Assembly: GCF_007992115.1 (NCBI RefSeq)
Contig: NZ_BJZQ01000004.1
Span: 155,921 to 219,920, forward strand
DNA: 64,000 nt
Reading direction: 5' to 3'
Source of the DNA: Aeromicrobium flavum
Lineage (GTDB): Bacteria > Actinomycetota > Actinomycetes > Propionibacteriales > Nocardioidaceae
Under the pieces are notes generated by a model. The model worked only from the letters and a program-made list of their open reading frames with translations. It did not search any database and was not told the origin of the DNA. The number at the start of each line of letters is the position of its first letter. Positions within the stretch are counted from its first letter, which is position 1. Both the position numbers and the translations under genes were made by a program. This document shows, piece after piece, positions 1 through 8,443 of this stretch.

Positions 1-502
1 CCGTGAGGCGCGTGGTCGGCGCGACCGTCGCGTTGGCCTCCTCCAGCGCCGCGGCGGCCTGGGACGATCCGCGGTCCTCCTCGACGAGCCACCAGTCGAA
101 GCCCTCGTGCAGCTCGACGCGGAAGTCGCTCTCGGGGTCGATGAGGTCCTGCAGACGCGCGCCGACACCCGGCGACGTCATGCGGATGGGGGTGCCGGGC
201 TCGGTCTCGCGTGCGGTCTCGATGACGTGCGCCAGGTCGCGGCTGATGTCGCCGTGGTTGTGCATGACCTGCAGGCCGACCCAGATCTCGCCGTCGGGCC
301 GGACGAGGCCGGCGCCCGCGCCCGGGAGCAGCGAGCAGATCCGGACGGTGCCCCCGTCGCGCAGGCGGACCACCGCGGTGGCCGACGGCACGAACTCACG
401 CAAGGCGACCCAGTCGCCCTCGGACGGGAGTCCCTCGAAGGTGCGCGCGACGAACGGCATGCGCTGCTTGGCCGGCTTGGTACCCCTCGACTTCTTGCCC
501 AT
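1..502 (-). CDS. DUF5926 family protein, 3' part outside window
   Basis: This reading frame is open from an ATG at 502 to the window edge, so the C-terminus is missing and about 167 residues are visible. It begins MGKKSRGTKPAKQRMPFVAR, a basic start followed by FEGLPSEGDWVALREFVPSATA. That opening is characteristic of the actinobacterial DUF5926 family, whose function is not established. No signal peptide or membrane segment is visible, so a cytosolic protein is likely. It lies 38 bp downstream of the RsbW-like gene on the same strand, so the two may be co-transcribed. The family assignment is from memory of its conserved start; no activity is claimed. Confidence 0.75.
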   Translation of the reverse strand, partial: MGKKSRGTKPAKQRMPFVARTFEGLPSEGDWVALREFVPSATAVVRLRDGGTVRICSLLPGAGAGLVRPDGEIWVGLQVMHNHGDISRDLAHVIETARETEPGTPIRMTSPGVGARLQDLIDPESDFRVELHEGFDWWLVEEDRGSSQAAAALEEANATVAPTTRLT

Positions 503-540
503 GGCCGACACGCTATCCGTCGGCTGCCCGGCGCGGTCGG

Positions 541-933
541 TCAGGCCAGCGTGAGCTCGGCGCGCACGCAGGTGCCGCCGCTGAGGTCGACCGACCAGCT
601 GTCGGCGACCCGGCTGATGATCGACAGGCCCCGTCCGCCCAGGGAGTCCTCGTCGAACGGGCGCGGCACCATGTCGACGCCGTGGCCCGAGTCGCGGACG
701 CTGAGCAGCAGGTGTCCGTCCTCGATGCTCCAGCCGATCTCCATCGTGCCGTCCTGGTCGGGCGTGCCGTGCGCGACGGCGTTGGCGATCATCTCACTCA
801 GCACGATCAGGGCGTTGTCGATCACGGCCAGATCGGTGCGGTTGAGGGTGAGGAAGGCGGCCAGCTTCGTGCGGGCGATGCCCGGAGTGGAAGACTCGAA
901 TGGCAGTCGCACCACATCGCGACTGTGCACCAT
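541..933 (-). CDS. RsbW-like GHKL ATPase / anti-sigma factor-type kinase
   Basis: A 130-residue protein that is essentially one HATPase_c domain. The N-box is around residues 44-56 (SEMIANAVAHG, with E47 and N51), the G1 box is at 81-85 (DSGHG) and the G2 box is at 99-103 (GGRGL). This size and motif spacing fit the RsbW/SpoIIAB-like anti-sigma or anti-anti-sigma kinase family, which regulates alternative sigma factors by binding or phosphorylating partners. No sigma factor or STAS partner gene is adjacent, so its target is unknown. The ATG at 933 was chosen because GGAGG lies just upstream; a longer upstream-extended frame lacks family similarity. Confidence 0.85.
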   Translation of the reverse strand: MVHSRDVVRLPFESSTPGIARTKLAAFLTLNRTDLAVIDNALIVLSEMIANAVAHGTPDQDGTMEIGWSIEDGHLLLSVRDSGHGVDMVPRPFDEDSLGGRGLSIISRVADSWSVDLSGGTCVRAELTLA

Positions 934-1073
934 CGGTCCTCCTCCCTGACACCGCTGCGCGCGGTGCCCCCTGGCCATGCAAGCACGCCGACCCGCGGCC
1001 GCGCAGACATGACTAGTACCAATTAACCATTCAACCGTCATCGAGACAAGGCCCCGCGGAGGTTCCCGAGATC

Positions 1074-1394
1074 ATGAGCGACCACGAACCGCCCCGCGTC
1101 GAGGTGTCCGACCTGCCCGATCCGGTGCCGGCCGACTGGGTCGTGCTGGACGTCCGCGAGCCCTTCGAGTGGGAGGCGGGGCACATCGCGGGCGCCACGC
1201 ACGTGCCCCTGGGCGACCTCCCGACGCGCGTGGACGAGCTCGATCCCGAGCGCCCGCTGCTGGTGGTGTGTCACCTCGGCCAGCGGTCGGCGTACGCCAC
1301 CGCGTGGCTCACGTCGATCGGCCGTGAGGCCGTCAACCTCGAGGGCGGAATGGACGCCTGGGAGGCCGCCGGCAGGCCGGTCGTCACCCCGTGA
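1074..1394 (+). CDS. Single-domain rhodanese-like protein
   Basis: A 106-residue cytosolic protein made of one rhodanese fold. It has the CDC25-like entry motif DVREPFEWEAGHI, then ATHVPLGDLP, then the active-site loop VVCHLGQRS with the persulfide-forming cysteine at residue 66, and ends with the NLEGGMDAW motif typical of sulfurtransferases. It probably carries sulfane sulfur or detoxifies thiosulfate or cyanide, but the substrate cannot be read from sequence. It is transcribed away from the RsbW-like gene across a 140 bp gap. A GGAGG sits about 12 nt before the ATG, a longer spacing than ideal. Confidence 0.88.
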   Translation: MSDHEPPRVEVSDLPDPVPADWVVLDVREPFEWEAGHIAGATHVPLGDLPTRVDELDPERPLLVVCHLGQRSAYATAWLTSIGREAVNLEGGMDAWEAAGRPVVTP

Positions 1395-1418
1395 CCCATC
1401 GCACGTGACGAATTCTTT

Positions 1419-1440
1419 GCACCACTAGTCCCCGAGTGCA
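1419..1440. promoter_or_regulatory. Candidate TetR operator upstream of the MMPL regulator
   Basis: The half-sites TGCAC (1419-1423) and GTGCA (1436-1440) form an inverted repeat just upstream of the TetR start at 1453. TetR regulators commonly bind such repeats in their own promoter. The arms are only 5 bp, so the assignment is weak. Confidence 0.3.
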
Positions 1441-1452
1441 AGAATGCACTGC

Positions 1453-2046
1453 ATGAGCGATAGTGCAGGTGGATCACGCCGGGAGCGAACGCTCCGGGCG
1501 ATCATCCGCAGTGCGCGAGAGCTCACCGACGAGCACGGGCTCGACGGCTTCACGATGGAGCAGCTGGCGGAGCGGACGGGCGTCTCGCGACGCACCCTGT
1601 TCAACTACGTCCCGGGCAAGGTCGACGCGGTGCTCGGCCCCGAGAAGACGCTCGACCCCGCGATCATCGAGGCCTTCCTGGCCGGTGGCCCCACCGGCGA
1701 CCTCCTGGTCGACGTCAAGGAGATCGTGCGGGCCTCGCTCCAGGCCGACGTGCCCGACCCGGCGGAGCTGGCGGCGGTCCGCCGCCTCCTGCGCAAGGAC
1801 ACGCGCCTGATGCTGGCGGTCCACGAGCGGTTCGTCGAGAAGTCGCGCGAGCTCTCGGACGCGATCGCCACCCGCGAGGGCCGCCAGGTCGATCCCCTCG
1901 ACCTGCGGATCATCGGGACGCTCATCATCAGCCTCTGCGACATCGCCCTCGACGAGTCGCTCGCCCAGCCCACCCGCACCGTCGCGGAGTGCTTCGACCA
2001 CGCCTTCGACGCGATGAGCTCGCTCTTCGCGCCCCGTCCGGCCTGA
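1453..2046 (+). CDS. TetR family transcriptional regulator
   Basis: About 197 residues. The N-terminal helix-turn-helix is clear (TMEQLAERTGVSRRTLFNYV around residues 35-54), followed by a helical ligand-binding domain of no recognisable subclass. It is directly upstream of and co-directional with a large MMPL exporter (42 bp gap), so it probably represses that exporter and is induced by a transported compound. An ATG nine bases earlier (1444) is also possible; the start here gives MSDSAGGSRRERTLRAI. Operator evidence is limited to a short inverted repeat just upstream. Confidence 0.88.
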   Translation: MSDSAGGSRRERTLRAIIRSARELTDEHGLDGFTMEQLAERTGVSRRTLFNYVPGKVDAVLGPEKTLDPAIIEAFLAGGPTGDLLVDVKEIVRASLQADVPDPAELAAVRRLLRKDTRLMLAVHERFVEKSRELSDAIATREGRQVDPLDLRIIGTLIISLCDIALDESLAQPTRTVAECFDHAFDAMSSLFAPRPA

Positions 2047-2088
2047 CCCCCTTTCCGCACCACCTCACCCACGGGAGAACACCGCCTC

Positions 2089-4410
2089 ATGGCAACCCTG
2101 CTCTATCGACTCGGCAAGACCGCCTACCGGCGCTGGCCGATCTTCATCGCCGGCTGGCTCGTGGTCCTCGTGGGCCTCGGCGCCGTGGCCGGCTACCTGT
2201 CCAAGCCGATGTCCAACACCTTCTCCATCCCCGGGATCGAGTCGGTCGAGACCGCCGAGCTGCAGCAGGAGCTGTTCCCCGACGCTGAGGCCGTCGACGC
2301 CCCCACCGCGACGATCGTGGTGGCGGCCCCCGAGGGCAAGACGCTCGCGCAGCAGCCGCAGGCCGCCGCCGTCGCGTCCCTGGTGGCCGACCTCAACGCA
2401 CTCGACGACGTCACGGACGGCGTCGTCGGTCCCGTCGAGGCCGCCGCCGGCCTCGAGGCCCAGGTGAACGCCGGCATCGACGACGCGGAGGCCCAGGCGA
2501 AGGCGGCCGGGCAGCCGTTCGACCGTGAGGCCGCTCTCGCGCAGGCGAAGACGCAGATCGCGTCCGCCACCCCGCTCTCCGACGACGGACGCGTCGGCAC
2601 CGTCGCGTTCACCTTCGACGAGCCCACCGTGCTCGAGGTGACGCCCGAGATGCAGGACGAGGTCCGTGCGGTCATCGACGACGCCCGGGACACCGGGCTG
2701 ACCGTCGAGGTCTCCGGCTCGGCGATGCAGTCCATGGAGCCCGGTGGAGCCTCCTCCGAGCTCATCGGCATCGCCCTGGCGCTGGTGATCCTGGCACTGA
2801 CGTTCGGCTCGCTCGTCGCGGCCGGAATGCCCATCGTCACCGCCGGCATCGGCGTCGGCATCGGCATCACCGCCATCACGGCGATGACCGCGATCACCGA
2901 GGTGCCCTCGAGCACCACGGCGCTGGCCAGCATGCTGGGCCTGGCGGTCGGCATCGACTACGCGCTGTTCATCCTCGCCCGCTACCGCAACGAGCTCGAC
3001 CACACCGACGACCGCGAGGAGGCCATCGGCGTCGCCGTCGGCACCGCCGGCTCGGCCGTCGTGTTCGCCGGCCTGACCGTGATCATCGCCCTCGTCGCAC
3101 TGAGCGTCGTGGGGATCTCGTTCCTGACCGCCATGGGCCTGGGCGCCGCCGCGACCGTCACCGTCGCGGTCCTCGTCGCGCTCACGCTGCTGCCGGCCAT
3201 CCTCGGCCTGCTGAAGTCGAAGGCGTTCGGCGGCACCTTCCGCCGCTACACCCCCGCCCGCGAGGCCAACGGCCACATCCTCAACAATGGCGTCCGCTGG
3301 GCCCGGTTCCTGGGCAAGGCGCCGCTGGTGTGGGTGCTGCTGGTGATCGTGGGCCTCGGCGCCCTCGCGCTGCCGGTCAAGGACATGCACCTGGCACTGC
3401 CCACCGACAGCACCGCAGCGAAGGACACGACGCAGCGCAAGGCGTCGGACCTAGTCACCGAGGCGTTCGGCCCCGGCCGGCTCTCGCCGATGCTGCTGGT
3501 CGTCGACGCTCGCGAGATCGAGGACCCGCAGGCCCGGCAGGCGGCCTACCAGGCCGTCACCACCTGGGCCGCCGGCCAGGACGACGTCGCCAACGCGATG
3601 ATGGCGGCGGGCAACGAGAAGGGTGCGATGGTCCTCATCCAGCCCTCCTCCGGCGCCGAGGACGCGGCCACCGAGGACCTGCTCGAGTCGCTGCGCGACG
3701 GCGAGGAGGCCATCGAGTCCGAGACCGGCACGAAGGTCGGCGTCACCGGACTCACGGCCATCCAGGCGGACGTCTCGGAGAAGCTCGCCGACGCGCTGCC
3801 CGTGTACCTGGCGATCGTCATCGGCCTGGCGTTCGTGCTGCTGGTGATGGTGTTCCGCTCGCTGCTGGTGCCGCTGACCGCCACCCTGGGCTTCCTGCTC
3901 TCGGTGATGGCCACGCTCGGCGCGACCGTCGCGATCTTCCAGGAGGGCATGTTCGGGATCTTCCCGGGCCAGCCCATCGTCAGCTTCATCCCGATCTTCC
4001 TGATCGGCGTGGTGTTCGGCCTGGCGATGGACTACCAGGTGTTCCTCGTGACGCGCATCCGTGAGGCCCACGTCCACGGCGCCTCGTTCCGCGAGTCGGT
4101 CGTCGACGGGTTCCGCAACAGCGCCCGCGTGGTGACGTCGGCGGCCCTGATCATGACCGCCGTGTTCGCCGGCTTCATCTTCATGGACGAGCCGATCGTG
4201 CAGTCGATGGGCTTCGCGCTCGCCGCCGCGGTCATCTTCGACGCCTTCGTGGTGCGCCTGGTGCTGATCCCGGCGCTGATGTACCTCATGGGCGAGAAGG
4301 CCTGGTACCTGCCGAAGTGGCTGGACCGGATCATCCCGAACGTCGACATCGAGGGCGAGAACCTGCACCGCCCCCACCTGGAGGAGCACTACGCCACGGT
4401 GAAGGCCTGA
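2089..4410 (+). CDS. MMPL/RND family membrane transporter
   Basis: A 773-residue inner-membrane exporter with the duplicated RND layout. One membrane segment at about residues 20-40 is followed by a large extracytoplasmic domain, then a five-helix bundle containing GLAVGIDYALFILARYR. A second half repeats this pattern with GLAMDYQVFLVTRIREAH. The aspartate-tyrosine pairs in those two motifs are the proton-relay positions conserved in MmpL proteins. Actinobacterial MMPLs export lipids, siderophores or drugs; nothing here identifies the cargo. The TetR gene upstream is the likely regulator. A strong hairpin follows the stop. Confidence 0.93.
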   Translation: MATLLYRLGKTAYRRWPIFIAGWLVVLVGLGAVAGYLSKPMSNTFSIPGIESVETAELQQELFPDAEAVDAPTATIVVAAPEGKTLAQQPQAAAVASLVADLNALDDVTDGVVGPVEAAAGLEAQVNAGIDDAEAQAKAAGQPFDREAALAQAKTQIASATPLSDDGRVGTVAFTFDEPTVLEVTPEMQDEVRAVIDDARDTGLTVEVSGSAMQSMEPGGASSELIGIALALVILALTFGSLVAAGMPIVTAGIGVGIGITAITAMTAITEVPSSTTALASMLGLAVGIDYALFILARYRNELDHTDDREEAIGVAVGTAGSAVVFAGLTVIIALVALSVVGISFLTAMGLGAAATVTVAVLVALTLLPAILGLLKSKAFGGTFRRYTPAREANGHILNNGVRWARFLGKAPLVWVLLVIVGLGALALPVKDMHLALPTDSTAAKDTTQRKASDLVTEAFGPGRLSPMLLVVDAREIEDPQARQAAYQAVTTWAAGQDDVANAMMAAGNEKGAMVLIQPSSGAEDAATEDLLESLRDGEEAIESETGTKVGVTGLTAIQADVSEKLADALPVYLAIVIGLAFVLLVMVFRSLLVPLTATLGFLLSVMATLGATVAIFQEGMFGIFPGQPIVSFIPIFLIGVVFGLAMDYQVFLVTRIREAHVHGASFRESVVDGFRNSARVVTSAALIMTAVFAGFIFMDEPIVQSMGFALAAAVIFDAFVVRLVLIPALMYLMGEKAWYLPKWLDRIIPNVDIEGENLHRPHLEEHYATVKA

Positions 4411-4422
4411 TCCACGACCGGC

Positions 4423-4457
4423 ACGGGCTGTCCACGGTGCGTCCGTGGGCAGCCCGT
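4423..4457. terminator. Bidirectional hairpin terminator between MMPL and CPBP genes
   Basis: Inverted repeat with a 15-bp stem of ACGGGCTG and CCACGG arms pairing with CCGTGG and CAGCCCGT, lying between two convergent genes. There is no long T-run, as is usual in high-GC actinobacteria. Confidence 0.65.
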
Positions 4458-4474
4458 CGTCGTTCGTGCGGGAC

Positions 4475-5548
4475 TCAGCGACCCCAGACGCCGGGGTCGC
4501 CGGGGTAGAACGGGGCGTTGGACGGCACCTCCGGCCGCGGGGCGGCGACGGGCGCGGCCGGTGGCGCGGGTGGTGCGACCACGGGCGGCATCTCGCCCGG
4601 CGGGACGTACGGCGGCGGGGGCACCACGCGGTACGCCGGTGCCGGGGTGGGCAGCGGCGGCAGGGGCGCGCGACGGCGCTGCAGGCCGCCCCGGCGGGCG
4701 AACCACTCGACCAGCGCCCAGTAGACCAGGCACATGAGGGTGGACGGCACGACCTCGTCGAGCAGGCCGGCGCCCTCGCCACTGGAGTCGACCAGGCCGA
4801 CCAGGTCGAGCACCATCAGCACGACGTTGTTGGCCACGTGCAGGCCGATCGCGGCCTCCAGGCCCCCGGTACGGATCGTCATCACCGCGGCGATCACGCC
4901 GAAGGCGAAGACCGACACCAGGCCCCAGAAGTCGTACAGGTGGCCGGCCGCGAACAGCACGCTCGTGGCCAGGACGGGCACGGCGGCCCACCGCGTCCAC
5001 GAGCCGATCAGCTGGAGCAGGCCGCCGCGGAACACGTACTCCTCGGCTGCGGCCTGGAACGGCACCAGCAGCAGCACGACGAGCAGGGACGCGACGGCGC
5101 GGCCGTCGAGGGAGTCGAACCGCACGGACTCGTCGCCGCCGATCGCGGCGACCACCACCGCCAGGCCCAGGCTCACCCCGACCACGACGAACGCCAGCAC
5201 GGCGCACCGGCCGAGCCACCCCCACCGCAGGTGCCCGGCGACCGAGTGCAGGAAGCCGACGTGACGCCGCCAGACGACGGCGACCGGCACGAGCACGCAC
5301 GGGAGCATGGCGGCGATGACGCCCAGCTGGAACGCCAGCTCGCCGGGATCGTCCAGCGGGACCTCGTCGGACATCGCGTCCAGCCACGCCTCGGGATCGT
5401 TGCCCGCGATCGCCAGGACGACCATCGCGACGAGGACGATGCCGAGAGCCAGGAACGCGTAGGCGACGGCACCGAGGAGGGCGGCCACGGGCAGGCGCCA
5501 GTGGGCGAAGTCGGGAGAGTCGCGCACGAGGCGGTGGTAGGGCGTCAC
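4475..5548 (-). CDS. CPBP family intramembrane metalloprotease
   Basis: About 357 residues, multi-spanning. The CPBP (Abi) motif EEYVFRGGLL (near residue 170) supplies the paired glutamates and arginine, and a later membrane segment carries histidine in AAGHLYDFWG. These are the expected catalytic residues of Rce1-like glutamic endopeptidases. The last ~70 residues are proline-rich and probably disordered. The GTG at 5548 was chosen because GACGAT lies 6 nt before it, matching the leaderless pattern in this window. The next upstream GTG (5566) would almost touch the HU terminator. Substrate unknown; bacterial members include maturation and immunity proteins. Confidence 0.85.
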   Translation of the reverse strand: MTPYHRLVRDSPDFAHWRLPVAALLGAVAYAFLALGIVLVAMVVLAIAGNDPEAWLDAMSDEVPLDDPGELAFQLGVIAAMLPCVLVPVAVVWRRHVGFLHSVAGHLRWGWLGRCAVLAFVVVGVSLGLAVVVAAIGGDESVRFDSLDGRAVASLLVVLLLVPFQAAAEEYVFRGGLLQLIGSWTRWAAVPVLATSVLFAAGHLYDFWGLVSVFAFGVIAAVMTIRTGGLEAAIGLHVANNVVLMVLDLVGLVDSSGEGAGLLDEVVPSTLMCLVYWALVEWFARRGGLQRRRAPLPPLPTPAPAYRVVPPPPYVPPGEMPPVVAPPAPPAAPVAAPRPEVPSNAPFYPGDPGVWGR

Positions 5549-5570
5549 CGTGGCATCGTCACACAACGCA

Positions 5571-5610
5571 CGACGCCCCCGGCCCTGAGTCCACAGGGGC
5601 GGGGGCGTCG
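5571..5610 (-). terminator. HU gene terminator
   Basis: A perfect 10-bp stem (CGACGCCCCC pairing with GGGGGCGTCG) around a 20-nt loop, 15 nt past the HU stop codon on the minus strand. Confidence 0.75.
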
Positions 5611-5624
5611 GAACGCGAAAGGAC

Positions 5625-5903
5625 TTACTTCGCGGCGGCCTTGAGGCGCGAGCCGGCGCTGACCTTCACGCCGAAGCCGGCCGGGATGTCGATGGTCTCG
5701 CCGGTGGCGGGGTTGCGGCCCGTGCGGGCGGCGCGAGCGACACGCTCGACCGAGAGCACACCGGGGATGGAGATCTTCTCGCCCTTGGCGACCGAGTCGA
5801 TGACGAGCTCGGCGAAGGCGGTGACGAACTCGTCGACGTCCTTCTTGGTGCTGCCGGTCTTGGCGGCCAGCTCGGCCACGAGATCGTTGCGGGAAAGTGC
5901 CAC
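5625..5903 (-). CDS. hup: HU family DNA-binding protein
   Basis: A 92-residue histone-like protein that bends and compacts DNA as a dimer. It starts MALSRNDLVAELAAKTG and has the conserved beta-arm region, with GRNPATGETIDIPAG. It lacks the long lysine/alanine-rich C-terminal tail of mycobacterial HupB and streptomycete HupS, so it is the short HU type. A monocistronic gene is likely: about 100 bp of promoter region precedes it, and a strong terminator follows. An SD-like GGAG lies upstream of the ATG. Confidence 0.95.
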   Translation of the reverse strand: MALSRNDLVAELAAKTGSTKKDVDEFVTAFAELVIDSVAKGEKISIPGVLSVERVARAARTGRNPATGETIDIPAGFGVKVSAGSRLKAAAK

Positions 5904-6000
5904 GATTCTGCTCCTGAAATGGATGAAATGGGTACTGCGTCAGTCTAGGGATGAAGCATTGGGCCCTGACCCCCGGGGCCTCCCGGCGTGTCGCGAGATT

Positions 6001-6657
6001 TCAGTCCCAATCCGGCGCAGGACCGTCGACGAGTCCCTCGATCGACCCGAGGTAGGACTCGCGGGACACGACGCGGACCCCGAGCGTGGCCAGGTGCGGC
6101 GTCTGCCACTGGGTGTCGACGAGCCAGTCCGGCAGCTCCGACATCAGCTCGACCAGACCCACCAGCGCGGCCTTCGAGGCGTCGGTGCGGTGGTGGAACA
6201 TCGACTCCCCCGCGAAGAGCCCTCCGAGCCCCACCCCGTACAGCCCCCCGACCAGGCGACCGTCCTCGTCCCGTGTCTCGACGCTGTGCGCGTAGCCCAG
6301 CGCGTACAGCCGCACGTACGCGGCGCGGATCGACCGGTCGATCCACGACCCCGGCCGGCGTGGGTCGGCGCAGGCGTCGATCACGGCCTCGAAGTCGGTG
6401 TCGACGGTGATCGTGAACGACCGCATCGAGCGCCTCAGCGAGCGCGAGACGCGCAGGTCGCCCGGCCCGATCACCCCGCGTTCCAGGGGAGACCACCACA
6501 GCAGGCGGCGCCGGTCGGGCATCGGGAAGGCACCGCGCCGGTAGGCCTCGACGAGGGTCTCCGGCTCGAGGTCGGCGCCGAAGGCGATGCAGTCGTCCTC
6601 GGGCCACTCCGCGGGATCGAACGCCCACGGCGTCGGCGGCAGGGGGACCGGCTTCAT
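6001..6657 (-). CDS. aat: Leucyl/phenylalanyl-tRNA-protein transferase
   Basis: 218 residues. Aat transfers Leu or Phe from aminoacyl-tRNA to N-terminal Arg or Lys of proteins, making them substrates for ClpS/ClpAP (the N-end rule). Family landmarks visible are FPMPDRRRLLWWSPLERGVI, the SWIDRSIRAAYVRLYALGYAHSVE block, LYGVGLGGLFAGESMFH, and DTQWQTPHLATLGV near the C-terminus. The ATG at 6657 overlaps the stop of the upstream phosphotransferase gene by 4 bp, so the two are translationally coupled. Confidence 0.96.
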   Translation of the reverse strand: MKPVPLPPTPWAFDPAEWPEDDCIAFGADLEPETLVEAYRRGAFPMPDRRRLLWWSPLERGVIGPGDLRVSRSLRRSMRSFTITVDTDFEAVIDACADPRRPGSWIDRSIRAAYVRLYALGYAHSVETRDEDGRLVGGLYGVGLGGLFAGESMFHHRTDASKAALVGLVELMSELPDWLVDTQWQTPHLATLGVRVVSRESYLGSIEGLVDGPAPDWD

Positions 6658-7619
6658 GCGTCCAGCATGGAGGTCAGGTGGTGGTCGACCGCCGCGCCCC
6701 ACTCGCCGATCTCCGCCGCGGTCGCCGTCAGCAGCGCGCGGTGCCAGGTGACGGCCCGGTTCACGGCGTGGGTGAAGCCCGAGGCGCGCCACAGCTCCTC
6801 GAACTCGTCGGGCTCGACCTCCCACGCCTCGGTCCACGCGGTCACGACCTCCGACCACGGCACGGATCCCTCCCCCGTGACCACGCCGTACGGGACCGAG
6901 AGGACCTCGACCGCGTGCGCCCACATCCCGTCACCGAGGTCGAAGAACGAGATCCGGTCGTCGTGGCCGTGGAGGTTCCACGGGTGGAGGTCGCCGTGCT
7001 GCCACGTGGACGGCACGGGCGACTCGACCAGTCGGGCGCAGGCGTCGACCAGCTCGGGGCGGCGGGCCCGCAGCTCGGTGATCCGGTCCGGGGGGACGCG
7101 TCCGCCCTGGTCGGCGGGCGACTGCTCGTGGATCTCCAGCAGCCGGTCGAACCGTGCCACCACCGTCTCGGGGCCGGCGTCCGGCAGGCCCGTGGCGAGG
7201 AGTTCGTCCCGATGTCCCGCGAGGGCGCGCTGCACCCGCGCGGCCTCGTCGAGCGCACGGCGCCAGTCCTCGAGCGTCGGCGTCCGCTCGTCGCCGAGCG
7301 TCGGACCGTCGTCGAGCGTGAGCATCCACCCCTGCTCGGCCTCGACCGCGAGCGGGTCCTGCACCGACCCGGGCACCAGGCGCGCCATCTCCCGCTGCAG
7401 CGCCGGCTCGAACGCCATCGACGGACAGGTGGCCTTGAACCAGACCCGGCCCCGGTCGGTGGGGATCGTCAGCTGGGTCGACCACGGCCGGATCCGTGGC
7501 TGCTCGACGGGACCGCTGATCGTCAGGTCGTGGACGGCGAGCGCGTCCTCGATCCAGGCCCGCGCACGGGCGTGCCACTGGGGAGTCGCCACCTGCACGG
7601 AGAACGGCTCTTGCGCCAT
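6654..7619 (-). CDS. Aminoglycoside phosphotransferase-like (APH fold) kinase
   Basis: 321 residues of the APH/choline-kinase fold. The catalytic loop reads WQHGDLHPWNLH and the metal-binding DFG-equivalent is FFDLGDG. The N-lobe is divergent, so this is probably a small-molecule kinase rather than a proven antibiotic-modifying enzyme. It overlaps aat by 4 bp. TAGGGT lies 6 nt before the ATG, predicting a leaderless transcript for the pair. A role in aminoglycoside resistance is not supported by context. Confidence 0.82.
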   Translation of the reverse strand: MAQEPFSVQVATPQWHARARAWIEDALAVHDLTISGPVEQPRIRPWSTQLTIPTDRGRVWFKATCPSMAFEPALQREMARLVPGSVQDPLAVEAEQGWMLTLDDGPTLGDERTPTLEDWRRALDEAARVQRALAGHRDELLATGLPDAGPETVVARFDRLLEIHEQSPADQGGRVPPDRITELRARRPELVDACARLVESPVPSTWQHGDLHPWNLHGHDDRISFFDLGDGMWAHAVEVLSVPYGVVTGEGSVPWSEVVTAWTEAWEVEPDEFEELWRASGFTHAVNRAVTWHRALLTATAAEIGEWGAAVDHHLTSMLDA

Positions 7620-7706
7620 GGAGCCACCCTAGGGGCGCTCCGCCGCCGGTTCCGTGCTCCGACGCGGTCGACAGGCGCATTCGCGCAGCCTTCCTATGCT
7701 TGCGGC

Positions 7707-8384
7707 ATGGGAATGAAGGACCGCATCGCCAAGGAAGCGGGCACGCGCGTCGTGCCCAACGTGGCATCGGGATACGTCCGCACGGTCCTCGACAAGGCGA
7801 TCGACGGGGTCGGCCCGCTGCGGCCGGTCGTCGAGACCGCCGGCGCCAAGCTGGCCTCGCACGGCGGTGACGTCGAGAAGGCCGTCGCCGCGCTCGTGCG
7901 CTCGCACACCAGCCTGGCCGGCCTGCAGGGCTTCGTCACCAACCTCGGCGGCATCGCGTTCGCCGCCGCCAGCGTGCCGGCGAACGTCGTGGGCGTCACG
8001 ATCGTCCAGTGCCACCTCGTGGCGAGCATCGCCCACCTGCGTGGCTACGACCTCGAGGACCCGCGCGTGCGCAACGCCGTGCTCGCGGTGATGCTCGGCG
8101 AGGACACCGTGACCGAGATGGTCAGGAAGAAGCGCCTGCCGTCCTCGCCCATGGCGCTGGCGACCTCGCCGATGCACGACCCCGTGCTGGACGACGCGAT
8201 CGCCAAGGAGGTCACCGGCGAGCTGGTCGGCCGCACCATCGGCCGCCGCGCCCTGATGCTCGCCGGCAAGCGCATTCCGCTGCTCGGTGGCGCCGTCGGC
8301 GCGGGCGCGGACGGCTTCGGCACCTGGCAGGTCGGCCGCTACGCCCAGAGCGAGCTCAAGGACCGGCGCCTGCGTTCCCGCTGA
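7707..8384 (+). CDS. EcsC family protein
   Basis: 225 residues. It shows the EcsC-like pattern of an amphipathic N-terminal region, a glycine/alanine-rich stretch (GGIAFAAASVPANVVGVTIVQ) and the GYDLEDPRVRNAVLAVMLGED block. EcsC proteins were named after a Bacillus ABC-transporter locus, but their biochemical role is unclear. No ABC transporter is adjacent. TATGCT lies 6 nt before the ATG, so a leaderless start is likely. The gene ends inside the first arm of a long palindromic element. Confidence 0.75.
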   Translation: MGMKDRIAKEAGTRVVPNVASGYVRTVLDKAIDGVGPLRPVVETAGAKLASHGGDVEKAVAALVRSHTSLAGLQGFVTNLGGIAFAAASVPANVVGVTIVQCHLVASIAHLRGYDLEDPRVRNAVLAVMLGEDTVTEMVRKKRLPSSPMALATSPMHDPVLDDAIAKEVTGELVGRTIGRRALMLAGKRIPLLGGAVGAGADGFGTWQVGRYAQSELKDRRLRSR

Positions 8385-8440
8385 GTTGCACGTTCGACCC
8401 GCGACACGCCGTGTGCGGGTGGCCGAACGTGAAACTCAGC
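8380..8440. repeat. 61-bp interrupted palindrome, copy 1
   Basis: The outer arms GCTGAGTT and AACTCAGC pair, as do inner arms containing ACGTTCG and CGAACGT. The centre carries ACGCCGTGTG (8406-8415). It fills the gap between convergent genes and so can end transcription from both sides. A second copy with the same core is at 32626-32687. Confidence 0.7.
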
Positions 8441-8443
8441 GGG

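Noticed and set aside
2065..3390. 441-codon open frame antisense to the MMPL gene
   Set aside because: Histidine/aspartate/arginine-rich translation typical of a complementary-strand shadow in high-GC DNA; the MMPL frame has clear motifs.
6654..7619. Aminoglycoside resistance gene
   Set aside because: The APH fold is shared by many metabolic kinases; the operon partner is aat and nothing indicates antibiotic modification.
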